NCBI GenBank assembly: GCA_964627505.1
Contig: CAZVKB010000010.1
Coordinates: 1 to 43,971 of the forward strand
Length of the DNA: 43,971 nt
From: JACJWR01 sp964627505
GTDB lineage: Bacteria; Actinomycetota; Actinomycetes; S36-B12; UBA10799
Direction: 5' to 3'
Shown: piece by piece, positions 15,061 through 26,457 of the stretch
Numbering within the stretch: the first letter of the stretch is position 1
Layout: every line of letters starts with the position of its first letter
The notes under the pieces: model-generated
Seen by the model: the letters and a program-made list of their open reading frames with translations, nothing else
Told to the model about the DNA's origin: nothing
Database searches by the model: none
Program-made: the position numbers and the translations under genes

Positions 15061-16368
15061 ATGACCCAGGAACGCTTCGCTATCCGCGGGGTTTCGCTCC
15101 TTGGCGACCCCCCGGTTGACATCATCACCGGCGATGGCGTGATCGCGGAGATCGCCGAGCCGGGCCGATACAGCGGTGACGCAACCGAACTCGACGGTCG
15201 TGGCCTGATCGCGCTGCCCGGGCTCGTGGACCTGCACACGCACCTACGGGAGCCCGGACGCGAAGATGCCGAAACAGTGGCCAGCGGCTCTCGCGCCGCT
15301 GCGCTCGGTGGCTACACCGCGGTGCACGCGATGGCCAATACGGACCCTGTTGCCGACACCGCGGGCGTGGTAGAGCAGGTCTGGCGTCTGGGGCAGGAAG
15401 CCGGCTGGTGTGATGTGCAACCAGTGGGCGCCGTCACGGTCGGGCTGGCGGGGGAACGGCTGGCCGAGTTGGGGGCCATGGCCGAGTCCGCTGCCCGCGT
15501 GCGGGTGTTCTCCGATGATGGGATCTGTGTCTCGGACCCGTTGCTGATGCGACGGGCATTGGAGTACGTCAAAGCTTTCGATGGTGTCATCGCCCAGCAC
15601 GCCCAAGAGCCGCGTCTGACCGAAGGCGCGCAAATGAACGAGGGTGACCTCTCGGGGCGCCTCGGGCTCGCCGGCTGGCCCGCGGTGGCCGAAGAGGCGA
15701 TCGTCGCCCGCGACATTTTGCTGGCAGAGCACGTGGGGTCGCGCGTCCACATCTGCCACGTCTCGACGGCGGGATCGGTGCAACTGGTGCGGGAAGGTAA
15801 AGCCCGCGGCGTGCAGGTCACCGCCGAAGCCACTCCGCACCATCTCTTCCTCACCGAGGATCTGGTGGCTTCCTACGATCCCGTCTATAAAGTGAATCCA
15901 CCGCTGCGCCGCGAGGCGGATGTGCTGGCTCTGCGGGCTGGCCTCGCAGACGGCACGATCGACATCGTGGGCACCGATCATGCTCCGCACCCAAGCGAGG
16001 CCAAGGACTGTGAATGGTCGGCGGCGGCCATGGGGATGCTCGGCCTAGAGACGGCGCTGTCCATCGTGATCGCCACCATGGTCCGGCCAGGTTTGTTGGA
16101 TTGGCGCGGCCTTGCCGAACGGATGTCGTGGACCCCTGCCCGGATCTCCGGGATACCCGGGCAAGGCCGACCGGTCGCCGTAGGTGAACCGGCCAACCTC
16201 ACCCTCCTGGATCCCGACGCGGAGTGGCAAGTGGTGCCACAGCGGTTGGCCAGCCGCAGCCACAACACGCCCTATGCCGGATTGACCCTCCCTGGGCGCG
16301 TGCGGGCGACCTTCCTGCGCGGCCAACCGACCGTGCTTGATGGGGCACTCGTTGAGGATCGCTGGTGA
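15061..16368 (+). CDS. pyrC: dihydroorotase (class I, amidohydrolase fold)
   Basis: Dihydroorotase cyclises carbamoyl-aspartate to dihydroorotate. The 435-residue protein has the zinc ligands His59 and His61 in DLHTHLREPG, a third histidine region HICHVSTAGSVQLV, and GTDHAPH carrying the catalytic Asp. Length and motifs place it with the class I bacterial enzymes rather than the short E. coli type. GGAGG sits 9 nt before ATG 15061; an upstream frame extension to 14965 overlaps pyrB and is not supported. It overlaps the next gene by 4 nt. Confidence 0.97.
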   Translation: MTQERFAIRGVSLLGDPPVDIITGDGVIAEIAEPGRYSGDATELDGRGLIALPGLVDLHTHLREPGREDAETVASGSRAAALGGYTAVHAMANTDPVADTAGVVEQVWRLGQEAGWCDVQPVGAVTVGLAGERLAELGAMAESAARVRVFSDDGICVSDPLLMRRALEYVKAFDGVIAQHAQEPRLTEGAQMNEGDLSGRLGLAGWPAVAEEAIVARDILLAEHVGSRVHICHVSTAGSVQLVREGKARGVQVTAEATPHHLFLTEDLVASYDPVYKVNPPLRREADVLALRAGLADGTIDIVGTDHAPHPSEAKDCEWSAAAMGMLGLETALSIVIATMVRPGLLDWRGLAERMSWTPARISGIPGQGRPVAVGEPANLTLLDPDAEWQVVPQRLASRSHNTPYAGLTLPGRVRATFLRGQPTVLDGALVEDRW

Positions 16369-16928
16369 ACATGGCCACCTCGGCGCTGGCAGCACTGGCG
16401 ATGGAGACCACGCCCGCGGTGACCGATTGGCCACAGCGGCTGGCGTTGACGTTCCTAGTGCTGGCAGTGGTGGCGCTGACCGTGTACGGGATGTGGCACG
16501 GCTGGCGTGCCCGCAGTCGCCGCCAAGCTTTTCTCCCACCATTGCCGCCACTACCAACGGAACCCGGTACTGCCATTGCGTCGTGCGAAGGCAGATACGT
16601 GGGCACCGTCTTCGCCCCCGAATGGCTCAACCGGGTGGTGGCACATGGTCTAGGTGCCCCCGGGCGCGCTGGCGCCACGGTCTTTCCCCAGGGCCTCCAA
16701 CTCGACCGCGACGGCGAAGTTGCGGTGTTCATCCCACTGGCGGCGATTGCGTCGGTGACCTCCGGGCGCGGCTTGGCCGCCCATGTCGCCGAGAAGGATG
16801 GGCTGCTCGTGGTCACATGGCAGCTCGGGGACTCGCTGCTCGCCACAGCGTTCCGGGCCGACGTCACCGCCGAACAAGCCGCCCTGGCGGACGCACTCAC
16901 CGCGCTGGTTCCCACTGGAGGTCATTGA
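16365..16928 (+). CDS. single-pass membrane protein with PH-like domain (Rv1382-like), function unknown
   Basis: The 187-residue protein has one hydrophobic helix (about 25-45, LALTFLVLAVVALTVYGMW), a basic Pro-rich linker (RARSRRQAF then LPPLPPLP), and a C-terminal soluble domain rich in short beta strands, consistent with a bacterial PH-like fold. No catalytic motif is visible. It is embedded between pyrC and carA with 4-nt and 1-nt overlaps, and from memory a membrane protein of this kind occupies the same place in M. tuberculosis (Rv1382) and Streptomyces. That conservation suggests a real link with pyrimidine synthesis or with membrane placement of the pathway, but no function is known to me. 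The GTG start overlaps the pyrC stop. Confidence 0.82.
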   Translation: MNMATSALAALAMETTPAVTDWPQRLALTFLVLAVVALTVYGMWHGWRARSRRQAFLPPLPPLPTEPGTAIASCEGRYVGTVFAPEWLNRVVAHGLGAPGRAGATVFPQGLQLDRDGEVAVFIPLAAIASVTSGRGLAAHVAEKDGLLVVTWQLGDSLLATAFRADVTAEQAALADALTALVPTGGH

Positions 16929-18102
16929 TGACGCAACCCCCGATCCGCACGCCGTATCTGCGCACCAGCAGCAGGGGCGAAACCCCAGGGGTGTTGGTAC
17001 TCGATGACGGCCGAGTGTTTCGCGGAACCGGCTTCGGCGCCACCGGCACGGCTTTCGGTGAGGCGGTTTTTGCCACCGGCATGACGGGATATCAGGAGAC
17101 GCTGACCGACCCCTCATACCATCGACAAATCGTCACCATGACCGCCCCGCACGTGGGCAACACCGGCATGAACAGCGAAGATCCAGAGTCAGCTCGGATC
17201 TGGGTGGCTGGGTTTGTGATCCGGGACCTCGCCCTCGTGGCTTCCTCTTGGCGGGCCGAGCAGACGCTGGAGCAGGCTCTGGCACAAGCGGGCGTGGTGG
17301 GGATCAGCGGCGTCGATACCAGGGCGATCACCCGCCATCTGCGTTCGGCCGGAGCGATGCGTGCCGGTGTGTTTACGGGCGCAGCAGCAGACGGCCAGCT
17401 GTCGGATCTGCAGGCGGCCGTCGCGGATCGCCCGACTATGATCGGCGCGGACCTCACCTGCGACGTCACCACCAGCCAGACCTACGAAGTTCCGGCCATC
17501 GGCACTCAGCGCTTCACGGTGGTCGCCGTGGATTTGGGCATCAAGTCGATGACCCCGCATCGGCTGGCCGAACGAGGCGTGCGGACAGTGGTGGTACCCG
17601 CGACCACCCCGGTGGCAGAGATTTTGGCTCTCGCGCCCGATGGCGTGTTCTTGTCCAACGGCCCGGGCGACCCGGCCACGGCAGCCGACGCTGTCGCCTT
17701 GGTGCGAGCGGTGCTGGACGCGGGGATCCCGTTGTTCGGGATCTGCTTCGGCAATCAGATGTTGGGGCGCGCGCTCGGGCTGGACACCTACAAGCTCACG
17801 TTCGGCCACCGCGGGATCAACCAGCCGGTGGCGGACCTGCGCACCGGCAAAGTGGACATTACCGCGCACAACCACGGCTTCGCGGTCGCTGCTCCGGTCG
17901 GGACCCCGTTCGATACCCCCTGGGGGCCGGCCGAGGTCAGCCACGTGTGTCTCAACGATGGGGTCGTGGAGGGGTTGCGATTATTGCGCGCCCCGGCCTT
18001 CAGCGTTCAGTACCACCCGGAGGCGGCGGCCGGGCCGCACGACGCCGCCGGTTTGTTCGACCAGTTCGTTGATCTGATGGCCACTTCTGCAGGAGGCCGC
18101 TG

Positions 18103-18103
<1 letters not shown>
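16928..18103 (+). CDS. carA: carbamoyl-phosphate synthase small (glutaminase) subunit
   Basis: CarA hydrolyses glutamine and passes ammonia to CarB. The 391-residue protein has an N-terminal CPSase domain (GTGFGATGTAFGEAVFATG, GYQETLTDPSY) and a class I glutamine amidotransferase domain with catalytic Cys273 in GICFGNQ, and His363 and Glu365 in YHPEA. GGHRGIN and HNHGFAV regions are also typical. ATG 16928 overlaps the previous stop; a longer frame to 16337 covers the PH-like gene and is not real. It is translated directly with carB, whose ATG starts on the last base of its stop codon. Confidence 0.97.
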
Positions 18104-21398
<3,295 letters not shown>

Positions 21399-21402
<4 letters not shown>

Positions 21403-22250
21403 CCTCCCGGCAGGTGGATGCTGAGGTGATCAGCATCGAACGCGTCGGCGACTATTTTCAGCTCACCATGGCCGCACCCCCGGATGTCGCCGCCGGTGTG
21501 CGACCGGGGCACTTCGTGGCGATCGCAGTCGGCGGGGCCGAAACTTCCATGCTGCTGCGGCGGGCGTTTTCCATCTACCGCGCGGATGAACGTGCAGGCA
21601 CCCTGGAGATCGTGTTCGCCGTCGCGGGCAAGGGCACCGAATGGCTTGCGCGTCGGCACCGGGGGGAAGCGCTAAACATCATCGCCCCGTTGGGGAAACC
21701 TTTTGTGCTGCCCACGGCACCAGTGCCCTGCGCGGTGGTCGCCGGCGGCTATGGCGCCGCGCCCATGTTCGCCCTGGCACGCAGCCTGCGACGACGGGGC
21801 TGTCGGGTGGACCTGGTGCTCGGTGCGGCCACCGAATCGCGCCTGTTCGGAGTATTACAGGGTCGCCGCGCTGGAGACACGCTCACGATTACGACGGATG
21901 ACGGATCGGCTGGTCTCACCGGGCAGGTCACCGAACCGCTGGCCGACATCCTGCGCGAGCAACAGTCGGCGGTGGTCTATGCCTGCGGCCCGATGGGGAT
22001 GCTGGCAGCCGTGGCCGCGATGGCCACCGCCGCCGGCGCCCACAGCCAATGTGCGGTGGAGGAGACCATGGCCTGCGGGATCGGAGTGTGCATGACGTGC
22101 GTGCTGCCGGTGGTGGGTGACGACGGTGTCACGCGCATGGTGCGCTCATGCACGGACGGTCCGGTGTTCTTCGGTGACCGCGTGCGGTGGGCCGACGTCG
22201 GCACAGTGCCGCCGGACACCCTGGGCGCGCCGACGGGCAGGGGGCACTGA
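21399..22250 (+). CDS. pyrK: dihydroorotate dehydrogenase electron-transfer subunit (PyrK)
   Basis: PyrK passes electrons from class 1B dihydroorotate dehydrogenase to NAD+. The 283-residue protein has the ferredoxin-reductase-like FAD domain (RRAFSIYRAD at about 54-63), the nucleotide-binding domain (YACGPMGMLAAV), and a C-terminal [2Fe-2S] site with Cys226, Cys231, Cys234 and Cys251 (C-X4-C-X2-C-X16-C). GTG start overlaps carB (GTGA). It is immediately followed by pyrD of the matching class. As I recall, Mycobacterium and Streptomyces instead use a stand-alone quinone-linked PyrD, so this operon is unlike those relatives. Confidence 0.94.
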
Positions 22251-23209
22251 TGGTTGATCTCACGACGACGCTGGGAACTGCCGTCTTCGATGCACCGGTG
22301 TTCACCGCCAGCGGCTGTGCGGCTGCCGGTCGCGAACTCGACGCGTTCTTCGACATCACCACGATCGGTGGGATCGTCACCAAGAGCATCATGATGGCCC
22401 CGCGCTCCGGCCGGGCGACGCCCCGCATGGCCGAAACCCCCTCCGGGATGCTCAATTCCATCGGACTCCAGGGCCCGGGGATCGAGTCCTTCATCGCCCA
22501 CGATCTGGCATGGCTGCGCGAACGCGGTGCCCGCGTGATTGTCTCGGTTGCCGGCGGCACAGTCGAGGAATACGGCGCGCTGGCCAGTCGCTTGCGCCGC
22601 GAACCCGGCATCGATGCCATCGAGGTCAATATCTCGTGCCCGAATGTGGAAAGCCGCGGGCTTGTCTTCGCCTGCGATCCGGTGGCTGCTGGTTCGGCGG
22701 TACGGGCGGTGCGGCGCAATACCAACAGCAATGTGCCGGTACTGGCCAAACTCAGCCCGGATGTGACCGACATCGCGGACGTCGCCCGTTCGGTAGTGCG
22801 CGCGGGGGCCGATGGGCTGTCGATGATCAACACCACCCTGGGGGTGGTGATCGACACCGATACGATGCGTCCCGCGCTGGCCGGCATCACCGGTGGACTG
22901 TCGGGCCCGGCCATCCGCCCGATGGCGGTGCGGGCGGTATGGCAAGTGCACGCGCTGCTGCCGGAGGTGCCGATCCTCGGAATGGGCGGAATCCGCACCG
23001 GTCTGGATGCCCTGCAATTCGTGCTTGCCGGTGCCTCGGCAGTAAGTGTGGGAACGGTGGTGTTCCACGATCCGAGCGCACCTGCGCGGGTGCAAACCGA
23101 ACTGGCCGCCGCCCTGGCCGAGCGCGGGTTCGCCGGGGTCAGCGATGCCATCGGATACGCGCATCGGGGAATGCCCCACCGTCTGCCTACGACTGAGCGG
23201 AGAACCTGA
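22250..23209 (+). CDS. pyrD: dihydroorotate dehydrogenase, class 1B catalytic subunit
   Basis: PyrD oxidises dihydroorotate to orotate. The 319-residue protein has the FMN and substrate segments VTKSIMMAPRSGR (Lys45), NSIGLQGPG, and the class 1 active-site cysteine Cys130 in VNISCPN; class 2 enzymes carry serine there and an N-terminal membrane helix, which is absent. GMGGIRTGLDALQF is the FMN phosphate site. The ATG overlaps the pyrK stop. The partner PyrK indicates NAD+ as the final acceptor. A pyrE gene is not in this operon. Confidence 0.95.
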   Translation: MVDLTTTLGTAVFDAPVFTASGCAAAGRELDAFFDITTIGGIVTKSIMMAPRSGRATPRMAETPSGMLNSIGLQGPGIESFIAHDLAWLRERGARVIVSVAGGTVEEYGALASRLRREPGIDAIEVNISCPNVESRGLVFACDPVAAGSAVRAVRRNTNSNVPVLAKLSPDVTDIADVARSVVRAGADGLSMINTTLGVVIDTDTMRPALAGITGGLSGPAIRPMAVRAVWQVHALLPEVPILGMGGIRTGLDALQFVLAGASAVSVGTVVFHDPSAPARVQTELAAALAERGFAGVSDAIGYAHRGMPHRLPTTERRT

Positions 23210-23973
23210 TGCGAACCCCAATCCGGCCTGGTCAGGCGCCCATCGCGGTGGCGCTGGACGCCCCTGATCTGCCCACCGCTGTGGACTGGGCCCAAGCCTG
23301 CGCACCGTATGTTTCGGCCTTGAAGGTGGGTTTGGAAACTTATCTTCGCGACGGTGCTCCCGGGGTGGCCCAGATGCGGGCCGCCGCGCTGGCGGGAAGC
23401 GTACCGGAGCGCCCGGAACCGGCGCTGTTTCTGGACCTCAAACTGCACGACATCCCCAACACGGTGGCCGGAGCGGCCCGTTCGGTGGCTGCGCTGAACC
23501 CGGACATCCTCACCGTGCACGCACTCGGCGGTGCGGCGATGATCGCCGCCGCCGCCGCCGAATTGCCGGCAACTCGGATTGCGGCGGTGACCATCCTCAC
23601 CTCGATGGACGAGAAGGCTTTGGCAGAGGTCGGGGTGGTGGGACCATCGCAGGCGGCAGTGGTCCGCTTGGCAGTGATGGCCGTGGCCGCGGGGGCGCGG
23701 GCCTTGGTGTGCTCGCCGCTCGAAGTGGCCCAGGTGCGCGCGGCCGTGCCCGATGATGTGCTGCTGATCACCCCCGGCGTGCGCCCGGCGGGTGCCGAGG
23801 TGGCCGATCAGCGCCGGGTGGCCACCCCGGAATCCGCCCTGGCCGCCGGAGCCGATCTGTTGGTGATCGGGCGACCCATCACCGGCGCTGCGGATGTGGG
23901 CGCCGCAGCCCAAGCACTGAATGCCGTTCTGAGTGGGAATCGCGGAATTCCTCCGCTAAATTCGGGTGCGTGA
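23209..23973 (+). CDS. pyrF: orotidine-5'-phosphate decarboxylase, type I
   Basis: PyrF converts OMP to UMP. The 254-residue protein has the catalytic array Asp76, Lys78 and Asp81 in FLDLKLHDIPNT, ITPGVRPAG and VIGRPITGA. This DLKLHDIPNT form is the type I family of enterics and Firmicutes; mycobacterial and Streptomyces enzymes I remember are type II. The ATG overlaps the pyrD stop. Its 3' end contains the TAAATT hexamer that probably serves mihF, and its stop overlaps the mihF GTG by 4 nt. Confidence 0.95.
   Translation: MRTPIRPGQAPIAVALDAPDLPTAVDWAQACAPYVSALKVGLETYLRDGAPGVAQMRAAALAGSVPERPEPALFLDLKLHDIPNTVAGAARSVAALNPDILTVHALGGAAMIAAAAAELPATRIAAVTILTSMDEKALAEVGVVGPSQAAVVRLAVMAVAAGARALVCSPLEVAQVRAAVPDDVLLITPGVRPAGAEVADQRRVATPESALAAGADLLVIGRPITGAADVGAAAQALNAVLSGNRGIPPLNSGA
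23957..23962 (+). promoter_or_regulatory. -10 element (TAAATT) for leaderless mihF, inside pyrF
   Basis: TAAATT is followed by 7 nt and GTG 23970, the same geometry as pyk, rpe and the cysteine desulfurase gene. It would allow mihF and gmk to be transcribed independently of the PyrR-regulated operon. Confidence 0.5.
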
Positions 23974-24287
23974 CTCCGCCCCCGCTTACCGCTGAACAGC
24001 GATCTCAGGCCGCCCAGACGGCGATTCAGGCACGGCGGCGGCGGGCGGAGATCAAATCGGACTTTCACGCCGGCCGGCTCGGCCTGGTCGACGTCTTAGA
24101 CTTGGCCGGGGTTGATCCTGCCGCAGATCGGCTGCGGGTGGTGGAGTTGTTGGAGGCGATCCCGCGCGTCGGACCGGTGCGCGCACACGCCATCATGACT
24201 GAACTGGGGATCGCCCCCAATCGTCGTTTGCGGGGACTGGGGGCACACCAGAAAGTGGCACTATTGAACTATTTCGAGGGGATGTGA
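23970..24287 (+). CDS. mihF: mycobacterial-type integration host factor (mIHF), nucleoid protein
   Basis: mIHF is a small actinobacterial DNA-binding protein unrelated to HU/IHF that bends and compacts DNA. The 105-residue product starts with PPLTAEQRSQA, has a long basic helix (ARRRRAEIKSDF) and a helix-two-turn-helix region (AIPRVGPVRAHAIMTELGI, then RRLRGLGAHQ) that contacts DNA. The length fits the family. It overlaps pyrF and gmk by 4 nt each, an arrangement shared with Mycobacterium and Streptomyces, so it can be read as part of the operon and also from its own promoter. Confidence 0.94.
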   Translation: MTPPPLTAEQRSQAAQTAIQARRRRAEIKSDFHAGRLGLVDVLDLAGVDPAADRLRVVELLEAIPRVGPVRAHAIMTELGIAPNRRLRGLGAHQKVALLNYFEGM

Positions 24288-24847
24288 CCACGCCCGAGAT
24301 GTTGGTGGTGGTGAGTGGCCCAAGTGGGGTCGGCAAGGGGACGGTGATTGCCGAATCCCGAGCAATCCGACCGGACATTGAGTTGAGCGTCTCCATGACG
24401 ACAAGACCAGCCCGACCGGGCGAAGTTGACGGTGTGAACTATCACTTCGTCAGTCGGCGCACGTTCAAGGAGAAGGTGGACGCGGGGGAGATGCTCGAGT
24501 ACGCCGAGTTCTCCGGGAATATGTACGGCACCCCACGCGCCGATGTGCTCGCTGCACTGCGGCGCGGAGCGACCGTCATGCTGGAGATTGAATTGGAGGG
24601 CGCTCGGCAGGTGAAACGCTCGTTCCCGCAGGCGCTGAGCGTCATGGTGTGCCCGCCTTCGATGTTTGAACTGGCCAGTCGGCTGCGTTCCCGCGGCACG
24701 GAAGATGCCGACGAAGTCGATCAGCGCTTGCAGGTGGCTGAGCGAGAATTAGCCGCCGCCGACGAATTCGACGCCCGACTGGTCAACACCGACGTCCACG
24801 AGACCGCGGTTGCCTTGCTAGAGTTGATCGATACGACCGCGCCCTAA
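24284..24847 (+). CDS. gmk: guanylate kinase
   Basis: Gmk phosphorylates GMP to GDP. The 187-residue protein has the P-loop VVSGPSGVGKGTV near the N-terminus, the GMP-binding segment SVSMTTRPARPGEVDGVNYHF, EFSGNMYGTPRADV, and the lid helix SRLRSRGTEDADEVDQRL. It is complete. GTG 24284 overlaps the mihF stop; GAGGGG precedes it. It is followed by rpoZ after 40 nt, an order typical of many bacteria. Confidence 0.97.
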   Translation: MTTPEMLVVVSGPSGVGKGTVIAESRAIRPDIELSVSMTTRPARPGEVDGVNYHFVSRRTFKEKVDAGEMLEYAEFSGNMYGTPRADVLAALRRGATVMLEIELEGARQVKRSFPQALSVMVCPPSMFELASRLRSRGTEDADEVDQRLQVAERELAAADEFDARLVNTDVHETAVALLELIDTTAP

Positions 24848-24887
24848 GCGGTTGTCAAATCTTGACCAGCCGCTGGAAGGACACCAT

Positions 24888-25178
24888 ATGTCGGGAATCG
24901 TTGTGCGACCCGAGGGCATCACCTCCCCCCCAATCGACGACCTCCTGGACAAGGCGGGGTCCAAGTTTGCGCTCGTGATCTACGGGGCCAAGCGGGCCCG
25001 TCAGATCAACGCCTACTACTCGCAACTAGAAGCTGGCTTGCTCGACAACGTCGGACCGCTGGTGGAGACCCACCTGCAGGAGAAGCCGTTGTCCATCGCC
25101 CTGCGGGAGATCGACGCAGACAAGCTCACGATCACCGCCGAGGTGCCCGTGGCCGACGACGAGGTTGTCGAGGTCTGA
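24888..25178 (+). CDS. rpoZ: RNA polymerase omega subunit
   Basis: Omega helps assemble beta-prime in RNA polymerase. The 96-residue product contains PPIDDLLDKAGSKFALVIYGAKRARQIN in pieces that match the conserved region (about 13-40), and EKPLSIALREI. ATG 24888 follows GGAAGG by about 8 nt; an earlier in-frame start at 24852 adds an unrelated leader. The acidic C-terminus (VADDEVVEV) is usual. coaBC starts 5 nt after the stop. Confidence 0.96.
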   Translation: MSGIVVRPEGITSPPIDDLLDKAGSKFALVIYGAKRARQINAYYSQLEAGLLDNVGPLVETHLQEKPLSIALREIDADKLTITAEVPVADDEVVEV

Positions 25179-25182
25179 GGCA

Positions 25183-26394
25183 ATGGCCCGGGTAGTACTC
25201 GGGGTCGGTGGGGGCATCGCAGCCTACAAGTCGTGCGAACTGCTGCGGCGCTTGCGCGGAATGGGGCACAGCGTCCGGGTTGTCCCCACCCATGCCGCGT
25301 TGGAATTTGTGGGTGTACCCACCTGGGAGGCCCTGAGCGGCGAACCGGTGAGCGCCGAGACCTTCCACAACGTGCCGGACGTGGACCACGTTCGGATCGG
25401 GCAGACCGCGGATGTTGTCATGGTGGCGCCCGCCACAGCCGATCTGCTAGCCCGCGCCGCCCACGGTCTTGCGGCGGACCTTTTGGGCAATGTGCTCCTG
25501 ACCACTACCGCACCGGTGGTATTCGCCCCGGCCATGCACACCGAGATGTGGCACCACCCGGCCACGCAGGCGAATGTGGCGCTGCTGCGGGCGCGCGGTG
25601 CCATGGTGATTGACCCGGCGGTGGGCCAGCTGACCGGGGTGGATTCGGGTCCCGGCCGGCTGCCCGAACCGGCCGAACTCGCCGCCACCCTCACCTCCGT
25701 GCTCGACAGCGGGATTCCACCGCGGGATCTCGAGGGTCGGCGGGTGGTCGTGAGCGCCGGTGGTACCCATGAGGCTTTGGACCCGGTGCGGTACCTGGGG
25801 AATCGTTCCAGCGGCAAACAGGGCTATGCCATCGCCATCAGCGCCCGCGACCGCGGGGCTGACGTGGTGTTGGTCGCCGCCCACACCGACGTGGCCGACC
25901 CGGCGGGTGTGCGGGTGCTCCGCGCTGACACTGCGCGCGACGTCGAACAGGCGATGGCTGCCGAGGCGTCCGGCGCCGACTTCGTGGTGATGGCCGCCGC
26001 GATCGCCGACTATCGACCGGCCGAGGTAGCACTCGCCAAGCTGAAGAAGCAGGGCGGCGGACTGAAGGCAATCCAGTTGGTGGAAAACCCGGACATTCTG
26101 GCGGGTCTGGTGGCCAATCGTGGGGCACATCACAGGCCGGTGCTCGTAGGTTTCGCCGCCGAAACCGGTGATGCCACTGCCGACGCTCTGGCTCATGGGC
26201 GACGCAAGTTTGCGGCGAAGGGCTGCGATGTGATGGTGGTCAACCAGGTGGGCACTGGCTTGGTCTTCGGCCAGGAACGCACGAGCGCGGCCATCCTGAC
26301 CTCGGACTCCGACACCGCGCTCACTGATGTGACCAAGCGGCAACTTGCCGAAACGCTATGGGACCTCCTGAGTGCGCGCTACCCGAGGGCGTAA
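25183..26394 (+). CDS. coaBC: CoaBC, phosphopantothenoylcysteine decarboxylase/phosphopantothenate-cysteine ligase
   Basis: CoaBC carries out two consecutive coenzyme A steps. The 403-residue protein has the FMN-dependent CoaC domain (GVGGGIAAYKSCELLRRL, then PAMHTEMWHHPATQAN and TGVDSGPGRLPEP) at about 1-180 and the CTP-dependent CoaB domain (SAGGTHEALDPVRYLGNRSS, VVMAAAIADYRPAE and FAAETGD) at about 190-403. ATG 25183 is preferred over a start at 25165, which lies within rpoZ; GAGG at 25170-25173 gives a ribosome-binding site 9 nt before it. The stop codon TAA forms the first bases of a TAAACT hexamer that probably serves metK. Confidence 0.96.
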   Translation: MARVVLGVGGGIAAYKSCELLRRLRGMGHSVRVVPTHAALEFVGVPTWEALSGEPVSAETFHNVPDVDHVRIGQTADVVMVAPATADLLARAAHGLAADLLGNVLLTTTAPVVFAPAMHTEMWHHPATQANVALLRARGAMVIDPAVGQLTGVDSGPGRLPEPAELAATLTSVLDSGIPPRDLEGRRVVVSAGGTHEALDPVRYLGNRSSGKQGYAIAISARDRGADVVLVAAHTDVADPAGVRVLRADTARDVEQAMAAEASGADFVVMAAAIADYRPAEVALAKLKKQGGGLKAIQLVENPDILAGLVANRGAHHRPVLVGFAAETGDATADALAHGRRKFAAKGCDVMVVNQVGTGLVFGQERTSAAILTSDSDTALTDVTKRQLAETLWDLLSARYPRA

Positions 26395-26397
26395 ACT
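26392..26397 (+). promoter_or_regulatory. candidate -10 element (TAAACT) for metK
   Basis: TAAACT overlaps the coaBC stop codon and lies 60 nt before the metK ATG. Transcription would start near 26404, leaving a leader of about 54 nt, too short for a SAM riboswitch. No -35 is evident. Confidence 0.4.
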
Positions 26398-26457
26398 TTC
26401 CCCGGCGTCGCCTCTCGTCGGCGACCGACACTGACCTCTCACCGCAAGGACTCATTC

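Noticed and set aside
16337..16927. N-terminal extension of carA by 197 codons
   Set aside because: Overlaps the PH-like membrane protein gene; CarA homology begins at the ATG at 16928.
22129..23913. 594-codon minus-strand frame over pyrK-pyrD-pyrF, and a second of 442 codons at 21977-23305
   Set aside because: Both lie opposite genes with clear catalytic residues and start/stop overlaps; their composition is low-complexity and no domain is recognisable.
25165..25182. Upstream coaBC start adding MSRSEA
   Set aside because: It lies inside rpoZ, while ATG 25183 matches the family N-terminus and has a usable ribosome-binding site.
26395..26457. SAM riboswitch before metK
   Set aside because: Only 63 nt separate the genes and no SAM-I or SAM-II like stem pattern is visible.
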